Shown in pieces: positions 24,759 through 34,458 of a stretch of 34,458 nt of DNA. Both the position numbers and the translations under genes were made by a program. Position 1 is the first letter of the stretch. Each line of letters starts with the position of its first letter. The notes beneath the pieces were generated by a model. The model saw nothing but the letters and a program-made list of their open reading frames with translations, did not search any database and was not told the origin of the DNA. Source of the DNA: Acidobacteria bacterium RIFCSPLOWO2_02_FULL_67_21 (GTDB taxonomy: Bacteria; Acidobacteriota; Vicinamibacteria; Vicinamibacterales; UBA2999); assembly GCA_001767195.1 (NCBI GenBank), contig MEKU01000004.1, forward strand, positions 24,736 to 59,193. The letters run 5' to 3'.

Positions 24759-24849
24759 GTAGTGCCCGGCTGTAGCCGGGCTGACCACCTTCGCCAAGGC
24801 TACGGTGGTCCGCCGAAGCTTCACGCGAAGGCGGAAGCCCGGCACTACG
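24759..24849. repeat. composite (nested) repeat: REP ends flanking a second palindromic module
   Basis: GTAGTGCCCGGCTGTAGCCGGGC ... AAGCCCGGCACTACG bracketing GACCACCTTCGCCAAGGCTACGGTGGTCCGCCGAAGCTTCACGCGAAGGCGGA. Confidence 0.8.
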
Positions 24850-24859
24850 TTGCGAATTA

Positions 24860-27013
<2,154 letters not shown>

Positions 27014-27015
27014 AC

Positions 27016-27474
27016 GTGAAAACAGACACCCGAGACGGGCCACAGAGGCACAGAGGCACAGAGAAAATCTGGCTCTGTGTCTCGGTGTCTCTGTGGCTTC
27101 TGATCGGCACCGTGGCGATCGGTCAAACCGTGTGGGACGGCGTGTACACCGAGGCCCAGGCCACGCGCGGAGAGGCGACCTACAACGAGCGCTGCTCGGC
27201 CTGCCACGGCACGGAGCTCGAAGGGGGCGACATGACGCCGGGATTGACGACCGGCATGTTCACGTCGAACTGGAACGAGTTGACCGTCGGCGATCTGTTC
27301 GAGCGTATCCGCATTACGATGCCCCTTGACAATCCCAGTTCGCTGTCGCGCCAGCAGGTGGCCGACGTCGTCGCCTTCCTTCTCAAGGCCAACAAGTGGC
27401 CGGCGGGGGAGAGCGAACTGCCGCGCGAGACGTTCGCGCTCAAAGAAATTAAGATTCTGAGCCTCAAGCCGTAG
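27016..27474 (+). CDS. c-type cytochrome, probably co-translated with the PQQ dehydrogenase
   Basis: GTG at 27016, 2 nt after the upstream stop; 152 aa; CSACH heme motif; ...SLSRQQVADVVAFLLKANKWPAGE. Confidence 0.85.
   Translation: MKTDTRDGPQRHRGTEKIWLCVSVSLWLLIGTVAIGQTVWDGVYTEAQATRGEATYNERCSACHGTELEGGDMTPGLTTGMFTSNWNELTVGDLFERIRITMPLDNPSSLSRQQVADVVAFLLKANKWPAGESELPRETFALKEIKILSLKP
27039..27097. repeat. CACAGAG-type imperfect palindrome (family B), inside the cytochrome coding region
   Basis: GCCACAGAGGCACAGAGGCACAGAGA...GGCTCTGTGTCTCGGTGTCTCTGTGGC. Confidence 0.85.
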
Positions 27475-27518
27475 TCCGGCGGCATTCAGCCGCCCAGCGC
27501 ACTGGGAGTAGATTCGTC

Positions 27519-30417
27519 ATGAAGTCGATTATTCGATTCGTTGTCCAGATCGCACTGCTCACCGCCGTGCTCGCGGGGCTGCCAGCGGCCGGCTACGCGC
27601 AGGAAGCCACGATGAGCGGCACCGTGAGCGATTCAACCGGCGGCGTGCTGCCGGGGGTTACCATCACGGCCGTGCACGAGGCGTCCGGCAATACCTTCGA
27701 AACGGCGACCGATGAGCGCGGAATCTACCGGATTCCGCTCCGCATTGGCGGGTATCGCGTGACCGCCGCGCTCGCAGGCTTCGCGACCGTGACGCGCACC
27801 GGGCTCGAAGTCCTCGTAGGGCAGCAGACGACGGTGAACCTGCAGATGGCCCCCTCGTCGCTGCAGGAATCGGTGACGGTGACGGCCGAAGCGCCGCTGG
27901 TGGACGTGTCGCAGTCGCGCGCGAGCGGTAACGTCGGCTCACGCCAGATGTGAGGAGCTGCCGGTGAACGGCCGCAACTGGCAGGATCTGGCGCTGCTCG
28001 CGCCTGGCGCGCGGGTGAATGCGGTCGTGCAGGTGGCCGTGTCCGGCAACGGCATGCAGGGCAACTACCACGTCAACCTGGACGGCCAGCAGGTGACCCA
28101 GAACACCGGCGGCGGGCTCGGTGCCTTCGGGCAGCCCCGGTTCAGCCGCGATTCGATCGCGGAGTTCGAGTTCGTCGCCAACCGGTTCGACGCCACGCAG
28201 GGCCGGTCGGCCGGCGTGCAGGTGAACGCCATCACGAAGTCGGGCACGAACGCGTTTGCCGGAACGGCATCCGGGTACTTCCGGGACGATCGGTTCAGGG
28301 CTGAAGACTTCATCCAGCGCCGCGTGCTGCCGTATTCGGACCAGCAGTACAGTTTCACCGGCGGCGGGCCGATCGTCCGCGACAAGTTTCATTTCTTCGC
28401 CAACTACGAGTACGAGCGCGAGCCGCAGACGCTCACCTCGTCCAGCCCGTTTCCGAGCTTCAACATCGATCTGAGCAGCGTGAGGACGGTCGATCTGAGC
28501 GGCCTGCGGCTCGACAACCAGTTCTCGCCGCGTATGCGCTATTCCATGCGTGCGTCCCACTACGAGGAAGTGATTCCCAACGAGAGCGCCGGCGGGGCGG
28601 TGCGTCATCCGTCGACCGGCCTGATGCGGAAGCTGTCGGGCGATCAGATCATCAACACGTTCACGCAGGTGCTCAGCAACCGGTCCGTGAACGAACTCCG
28701 GGCGGGGTGGCTTGGCTACACGTGGCGCCTGGAAACCATGCTCGACGTGCCGAACCCCATCTATCAGGTGCCCGGCCTGGAAGACCAGGTCGGCCCACCC
28801 GTGATTCAGCTGCGCGGCTACACGATCGGCGGCGGCAATGCGAACACGCCGGAGCGGATGGGGAACAACACCTGGTCGATTCGCGACGACTTCACGCGAT
28901 CCTTCGATCTCGGCGGACGCATGGACGTGAAGCTCGGCGGCGAGTACCTGTTCGTCGATCACTATATCTATCTGTGCCGGTTCTGCATGGGCGTACTCGA
29001 CGTCCAGAACGGTCCGATTCCGGCCAACATCGAGTCGCTGTTCCCGGTGTGGAACGATCCCTCCACGTGGAACATCAACGCGCTGTCGCCCCTCTCCCGC
29101 CGGTTCCAGATGGGGATCGGTAACTTCCAGTTCTACCCGCCACGGCACGTAGGCGCGTTCTGGGTGCAGGACGACTGGGCGATCTCACCGAAGGTGACGC
29201 TGAATCTCGGCGTCCGTTACGACGTCGCAAAGGGCATCTGGGGCGAGGATTACGAACTGCTGCCATTTGTGAAGAAAGGCGCTCCGATCGACAAGAACAA
29301 CATCGGTCCGCGCGTCGGCATGGCGTACAGCCTGGACGATCGCACCGTCATTCGCGGCGGCTGGGGCAAGTACTTCGGCGACATGAGCGACCAGCCGACC
29401 CACGGCCTCGTGGGCTATGTCGAGAGCTTCGTGCCCGAAGTGAATTACGACCGCCGGGCCGACTTCGCGATCAATCCCTTCAACGGTCCGACACCGAGCT
29501 ACCAGGAGATCGCGCAACGGCAGTGCCCGGTGAACCCGGCGCCGAACTGCGTGCGCCAGAACCTGCTGTCGCACATGGTCGGGCCGGTCAACGAAACGAC
29601 CTACAGCTATCAGACGTCGATTGGCGTGCAGCGTCAGCTCGCCGCGTCGATGGCGGTCGAGGCGGACTACGTCTCCACCCGGAGTCGCGCGGAGGTCTAC
29701 ACGCACAATATCAATCTGAGCTACAACCCCGCGACCGGTGTGAACTATCCGTTCACCGACATCAGCCGGCGTCCCTTCCCCGACTGGGGCGTCGTGGAGC
29801 CGTACTATCCGGACGGCTGGACGAACTACCAGGCACTGCAGATGGCGTTCTCGAAGCGCTTCAGCAACCGCTGGCAGGCGTCGGCCACCTACCTCCTGTC
29901 GTCCACGAAGGACGGCACGCCGCCTCCCCGCACAGGCCTGTACGATGTTGTGACGTTCCCGGTAGCGGAGGACCTGGGCGGTGAGTACACCTACGCCGGC
30001 TCCGATCAGCGGCACCGGGCCGTCTTCAACGGCATCTGGGACATGGGATACGGCTTCCAACTGAGCGGCGTCTACTTCTACGGCTCCGGTCTCCGTTACG
30101 GAACGACATACGGCGGCGACCTCCGCGCCTACGGGACCGGACGTGGTGCCCGTCTGCGCCCGAACGGGACGATCGTGCCGCGGAATGATCTTGTCGGCGA
30201 GCCGAACCATCGCATGGACATGCGGGTGCAGCGGCGCTTCGGTATCCGCCGCGTGCGGGTCGACGGGATTCTCGAAGTGTTCAACGTGTTCAACCGTGAG
30301 AACTATGGCTCGTACACGACGCAGGAGAGCAGTGCCAGCTACGGGCGCCCCTCGCAGAATCTGAACGTGGCGTACCAGCCGCGGATGCTGCAGCTCGGTT
30401 TCCGTGTGGCGTTCTGA
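27519..30417 (+). pseudogene. Oar-like TonB-dependent receptor with CarboxypepD_reg domain, interrupted by a single-base frameshift at 27951
   Basis: 27519-27953 encodes signal, CarboxypepD_reg and plug start (...SRASGNVGSRQM*); 27964-30417 continues NGRNWQDLALLAPGARVN... to ...NLNVAYQPRMLQLGFRVAF. Removing one T at 27951 restores RQMEELPVNGRNWQDL. Confidence 0.85.
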
Positions 30418-30428
30418 GGGAGATTGAT

Positions 30429-32102
30429 ATGCGTATCGTAACCGTCGCACTGTCGCTGGGCATCGCCGTGCTGTGTGCCTCGGTCCGGCCTCAGGCCGCC
30501 GATGCCGTGATCCGTGGAGTGGTGGCCGATTCGGCCGGCAAGCCGATCGCCGGCGCGCTCGTCAAGGCGACGCTCGGCAGCAAGAGCGTGTCGCGCTACA
30601 CGGGCGCGGACGGCCGCTACGAGCTGACCGTCGCCCCCGGGACGTACGCGCTCGTCGCGGAGGCGTTCGGGTACGCCACCGAGCGGCGCTCGCGGGACTC
30701 CGCGGCCGATGGCCCCGCGAACTTCTCCCTCGGATCGAGCTGGAGCGTGACGCAGTTTACCGGCGCCGACATCGACCGGCTGATCCCGGACGATCACGCG
30801 CCGGCTCAGCTGCTCAAGTCGACGTGCATCAACTGCCACGCGCTCGACGTGATGCTGCGGCGGCGCGGCTCGACGGCCGCGCAGTGGCGGGCCTACGTCG
30901 AGAAGCAGATGCCGCTCCGCTACGGCCGAAACTTCGGCGCGAGCGAGGCGGAATGGAAAGTCATCACCGGCGAGCTGGAGCGCTGGTTCGGGCCCAAGGG
31001 CCAGTATTTCGGGCCCGGCGCCGAGCCGCCGAAGCCGGAGCAGGTCCGCCGTCCGACGATGGCCCCCGAAGTGGCCCGCGCGACCTTCCTTGAATACACG
31101 CTGCCGAACCCGCGGAGCATGCCGCACAGCCTCGCGGTCGACCAGGCCGGACGCGTCTGGATTGCCGGTTGGGACAATCCGACCAACGCGGTGCTTCGCT
31201 TCGATATCGCGACGGAGCAGTTCAAGACGTACCCGGTGCCGACGCCGAATGCAGTGCCGCATACACCGTGCGTCACGCGGGACGGCCGCGTCTGGATGGC
31301 GCTCAACGCCCGCGGCACCGCGAAGGTGGCGCTCATCGACCCGAAGACCGATCAGCTCGTGGAATTGAAATGGGACGCCAAGGGGCCTGGCACGCACAGC
31401 TGCCAGGAAGACAGGGAGGGCAACGTCTGGTTCTCCTCGCTCGGTGAAAGCGACGAGGGATTCTACGTATACAACCCGAAGACGTCGCAGTTCCGGAGCT
31501 ACAAGTACCGCCTGCCGAGCGCCTATCCGGCCGGGTCGAAGGCGCTGCGCGATACCGCCGAAGGGGACGCCCCGCCGCAGCAGGTGCGCGCAGGGATGTA
31601 CGACGTGGACGTCGATTCGGGCGGCGCCGGGTGGGGCGGCGCGTACTCGATGGGCATGATCGTGCGGGTGGATCCGAAGACCGGCGATACGAAGGAGTAC
31701 TACCCGCCCGATACGCCGCAGATCCGCGGGGTGTTCGTCGATTCGCAGGACACCGTCTGGTTCGCCGCCTTCGACAGCCACAAGATCGGCAAGCTCAACC
31801 CGAAGACGGGCGAAATGAAGTTCTACCAGCCGCCGACCGAGAAGGCCGCGCCGTACAGCTTCGTGGAAGACCGGCGCCGCGGCGTTCTCTGGTTCGGCGA
31901 CCTGAACGGCAACAATCTCACGCGATTCGACCCACGGACGGAGACGTTCATCGAGTATCCGTTCCCGAGCCGCAACGTCAACCCGCGGCTCGGCATCGGC
32001 ATCGACCCGCAGGGCCGGATCTGGTTCACGGAGTTCCTCAACGGCCGGATTGGCGTGCTCGATCCGGGCGACCTGCCGCGCACAGCGGTGATCGCTCGGT
32101 AA
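30429..32102 (+). CDS. secreted CarboxypepD_reg / c-type heme / Vgb-like beta-propeller protein (paralogue of 6623-8413)
   Basis: VIRGVVADSAGKPIAGALVKATLGS; CINCH; propeller repeats GRVWIAGWDNPTNAVLRFD, GRIWFTEFLNGRIGVLD. Confidence 0.87.
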   Translation: MRIVTVALSLGIAVLCASVRPQAADAVIRGVVADSAGKPIAGALVKATLGSKSVSRYTGADGRYELTVAPGTYALVAEAFGYATERRSRDSAADGPANFSLGSSWSVTQFTGADIDRLIPDDHAPAQLLKSTCINCHALDVMLRRRGSTAAQWRAYVEKQMPLRYGRNFGASEAEWKVITGELERWFGPKGQYFGPGAEPPKPEQVRRPTMAPEVARATFLEYTLPNPRSMPHSLAVDQAGRVWIAGWDNPTNAVLRFDIATEQFKTYPVPTPNAVPHTPCVTRDGRVWMALNARGTAKVALIDPKTDQLVELKWDAKGPGTHSCQEDREGNVWFSSLGESDEGFYVYNPKTSQFRSYKYRLPSAYPAGSKALRDTAEGDAPPQQVRAGMYDVDVDSGGAGWGGAYSMGMIVRVDPKTGDTKEYYPPDTPQIRGVFVDSQDTVWFAAFDSHKIGKLNPKTGEMKFYQPPTEKAAPYSFVEDRRRGVLWFGDLNGNNLTRFDPRTETFIEYPFPSRNVNPRLGIGIDPQGRIWFTEFLNGRIGVLDPGDLPRTAVIAR

Positions 32103-32119
32103 ACGATATCGCGCCCCGC

Positions 32120-32326
32120 CTACCGCTTGATGCTCTTGCCCACGTCCTCGATCGAACGGCCCACGCGCCGGCGCGCGCGGCCGAAGCCCTCGCGCAGACG
32201 GCCCTTCGCCTCGTCGACCTCACCCTCGGCCCTCATCCGTTCATCGTCGGTCAGGTCGCCGACCGCCTGCCGCACCTTCCCGCGCAGCTGCTCGCCGCGC
32301 CCTTTCAGCTCATCGCGGTTCCTCAT
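32120..32326 (-). CDS. CsbD family stress protein
   Basis: MRNRDELKGRGEQLRGKVRQAVGDLTDDERMRAEGEVDEAKGRLRE; GGAGG 5 nt before the ATG at 32326. Confidence 0.9.
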   Translation of the reverse strand: MRNRDELKGRGEQLRGKVRQAVGDLTDDERMRAEGEVDEAKGRLREGFGRARRRVGRSIEDVGKSIKR

Positions 32327-32383
32327 GTGTTCCTCCATGTTCACGAGCTGAAAGAGCAGGATGCGTGCCTCAAACGGACCGGC

Positions 32384-32423
32384 GTAGTGCCCGGCTTTAA
32401 GCCGGGCTGAAGCCCGGCACTAC
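32384..32423. repeat. GTAG-type REP (complete inverted pair)
   Basis: GTAGTGCCCGGCTTTAAGCCGGGCTGAAGCCCGGCACTAC. Confidence 0.88.
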
Positions 32424-32564
32424 GTACGAACTCACGCGGCTGGATCCAAGGCAAATAACGACTCGGTTCGGACACGAGCGGACTTGAGCGGTCGCGGACC
32501 CTCTGGAACGAAAATCGCTATAGCAAAGCGTGAAAAACCACCCTATATTGTGGTCGCGCGAGCT

Positions 32565-33014
32565 ATGACCCCAATACTCGCCAGACTGGTCGCCCTGACG
32601 GATGAGGCCCAGACCGCGCTCGGCGGGCGCCGGGAAGTCCCCGTCTCCCGGTGGCCATTCAGGGTCGGTCGGCACCGGCGCCAATTGGTCGACGGGGATG
32701 CTGCCGTCGGCCAGGAGCGCCGAGGTGACAGCGAGCCAGCGGAGAACGACTTGTACCTCCGGGAAACCAACGGAGGCCATTCTCTGCACATCTCCGGCAC
32801 CCATTTCCAGATAGGGCTGGAAAGCGACGGCTTCGTGCTCGTCGATCGCGGCAGCGCGTGCGGGACGATCGTGGCGGGGCGCCGGGTTGGCGGCCACCGG
32901 CGCGGCGGATTCGCCAGGCTCCGCGACGGTGACGAAGTGGTCGTCGGCACCAGCAAGTCGCCCTACGTGTTTCGCTTCGCGGTGGACGATCCCGCCGGGC
33001 TCGGGCACGCCTGA
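32565..33014 (+). CDS. FHA-domain protein
   Basis: WPFRVGRHRRQ...NDLYLRE...SLHISGTHFQIGLESDGFVLVDRGSACGTIVAGRRVGG...RLRDGDEVVVG. Confidence 0.78.
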   Translation: MTPILARLVALTDEAQTALGGRREVPVSRWPFRVGRHRRQLVDGDAAVGQERRGDSEPAENDLYLRETNGGHSLHISGTHFQIGLESDGFVLVDRGSACGTIVAGRRVGGHRRGGFARLRDGDEVVVGTSKSPYVFRFAVDDPAGLGHA

Positions 33015-33072
33015 GTTCAGCGGACCACCTGCCGGTTCAGTGTCGCCCCGCTTCTTCGTATAATCGCGTCCG

Positions 33073-34242
33073 ATGGCTCGCCTTCGTGTCAGGCATGCCG
33101 GATGGCCGCTTGCGGCGGCCCTCGTCTGGCTGGTGGCCGCGGCCGCCCGTGGCGGCCCCGCCGGGACCGCCCCTCCGGAGCGGCCGGAGTCCCGGGCCCA
33201 GTTCGCAGTAGATCCTCGTCCCGTCGAGCCGGCCACCCCGTGGAATCCGGAGACCGTCGACGCGGCGGCACAGTCGCTCCCCCGGCTGCACAGTCTGCTC
33301 GTCAGCCGCGGCGGCGAGCTTGTGTTCGAACGCTACTACAACGGCGCTCGCCGCGACCGGCCGGCCAACATCAAGTCGGCATCGAAGAGCGTCATGTCGG
33401 CCCTGGTCGGGATAGCGATCGACCGCGGGCTCATCCCCTCGCTCGAGACGCCCATCGTGCGCTACTTCCCCGAGCTGGCGCAGGATCCGGACTCGCGCAA
33501 GCGCGCGATCACGGTCGAGCATCTCCTGGCCATGCGGCCGGGTCTCGAAGGGACGAGCAACCGGAACTATGGCGCCTGGGTGACGAGCCGCAACTGGGTG
33601 CGGCATGCGCTCGCCCGTCCGATGTTTGCCGCTCCGGGCGAGGAGATGGAGTACAGCACGGGCAACACGCACCTGCTCTCGGCGATCCTCACCAAAGCCA
33701 CCGGCCGGAGTACGTGGGAGTTCGCCAACGAAGCGCTGGCGCGCCCCCTCGGGTTCTCGCTGCCGCAATGGCCCCGCGATCCGCAGGGCATTTACTTCGG
33801 CGGGAACGACATGCTGATGACGCCGCGCCAGATGCTGGCGTTTGGCGAGCTGTATCTGAACGGTGGACGCGGCGGAGCGGGCGCCGCGGCCGCGCAGATC
33901 GTACCGGAGGCATGGGTGGAGCGGTCGTGTGAAGGTCGCACGCGCACCCGTCGCCCCGGGAATCCTGTCTTCGACGCGGGCCGCGGCTTCGATCCGATGC
34001 GCGACCGCCGGTACGGGCATGGATGGTGGGTGCACGACATCCGCGACCGGGAGACCTGCTTTGCGTGGGGCTACGGCGGGCAGTACATCTTCGTGATGCC
34101 CGCGCTCGATCTGGTCATGGTGACGACCTCGTCGCCCGACGTCAGCGACGAGCGCCGGGGCCACCGGCGGGTCGTGTTCGAGATTCTCGACCAGATGGTG
34201 GTGGCGCCCCTCGCCACACGCACGCCGGGCCAGACGAATTAG
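33073..34242 (+). CDS. secreted class-C beta-lactamase-like serine hydrolase
   Basis: SxxK in IKSASKSVMSALVGIAIDRG; MEYSTGNTHLLSAIL (YxN-type); signal peptide. Confidence 0.9.
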   Translation: MARLRVRHAGWPLAAALVWLVAAAARGGPAGTAPPERPESRAQFAVDPRPVEPATPWNPETVDAAAQSLPRLHSLLVSRGGELVFERYYNGARRDRPANIKSASKSVMSALVGIAIDRGLIPSLETPIVRYFPELAQDPDSRKRAITVEHLLAMRPGLEGTSNRNYGAWVTSRNWVRHALARPMFAAPGEEMEYSTGNTHLLSAILTKATGRSTWEFANEALARPLGFSLPQWPRDPQGIYFGGNDMLMTPRQMLAFGELYLNGGRGGAGAAAAQIVPEAWVERSCEGRTRTRRPGNPVFDAGRGFDPMRDRRYGHGWWVHDIRDRETCFAWGYGGQYIFVMPALDLVMVTTSSPDVSDERRGHRRVVFEILDQMVVAPLATRTPGQTN

Positions 34243-34458
34243 CTGGCGATTCGTAGGAACCACCGTTCGATCAGGACGTGGCGCGTGAACGCCCGCGATC
34301 GCAGCAGAGCCCGGCCGGCGGCCCTGACGGCGGCCGCGAGCGGCTTCGGCGCCGGTCGTGCCGCAGGATAGCGCCTCCGCAGCTCGGATTCGTATTCACC
34401 AAGGTCTTCAACCCGGACGCGGCCGCCTGCCGCGGCCAGCGTCTCCGCGGCGAGCCGG
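34239..34458 (-). CDS. C-terminal fragment of a protein, possibly FAD-dependent oxidoreductase-like
   Basis: Reverse strand open to window edge: RLAAETLAAAGGRVRVEDLGEYESELRRRYPAARPAPKPLAAAVRAAGRALLRSRAFTRHVLIERWFLRIAS*; stop overlaps the convergent hydrolase stop. Confidence 0.45.
   Translation of the reverse strand, partial: RLAAETLAAAGGRVRVEDLGEYESELRRRYPAARPAPKPLAAAVRAAGRALLRSRAFTRHVLIERWFLRIAS

Noticed and set aside
27940-27960. Programmed +1 frameshift at ATG-TGA in the TonB receptor
   Set aside because: No upstream stimulatory SD of the prfB type, and the AUG-decoding tRNA would pair poorly after slipping to UGU; simple indel or error is more likely.
30339-31781. 480-aa minus-strand ORF (and the similar 29185..30450)
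   Set aside because: Antisense to the propeller fusion and TonB receptor; shadow ORFs.
33037-34263. 408-aa minus-strand ORF
   Set aside because: Antisense to the serine hydrolase, which has clear SxxK and signal peptide.

Overview
This 34.5-kb, high-GC window looks like a chromosomal segment of an Acidobacteriota/Vicinamibacteria-type bacterium (inferred from gene content and style, not checked by search). I see no rRNA, tRNA, CRISPR array, prophage or transposase. Gene content is mostly secreted or periplasmic oxidative catabolism: an alpha/beta hydrolase overlapping a FAH-like gene start; a 4,5-dihydroxyphthalate decarboxylase-like protein; four single-heme c-type cytochrome proteins, two of them fused CarboxypepD_reg / heme-c / Vgb-like beta-propeller proteins; a complete sugar-type ABC transporter; an SMP-30-like propeller; a Tat-exported flavoprotein; two PQQ-type dehydrogenases; a tannase/feruloyl esterase; and a TonB-dependent receptor split by a single-base frameshift. 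Other genes: ergothioneine genes egtB-egtD next to a stand-alone DinB protein, MscL with a C-terminal zinc ribbon, CsbD, an FHA protein, a lytic transglycosylase, a tandem Usp and a class-C beta-lactamase-like serine hydrolase. The most unusual layer is the dispersed palindromes. One is a GTAG-headed REP family (six loci plus a stem-swapped variant) with covarying stems. Two other palindrome families coincide with gene boundaries: one supplies the TAA stop and ATG start between two genes, another forms about half of a cytochrome signal peptide.
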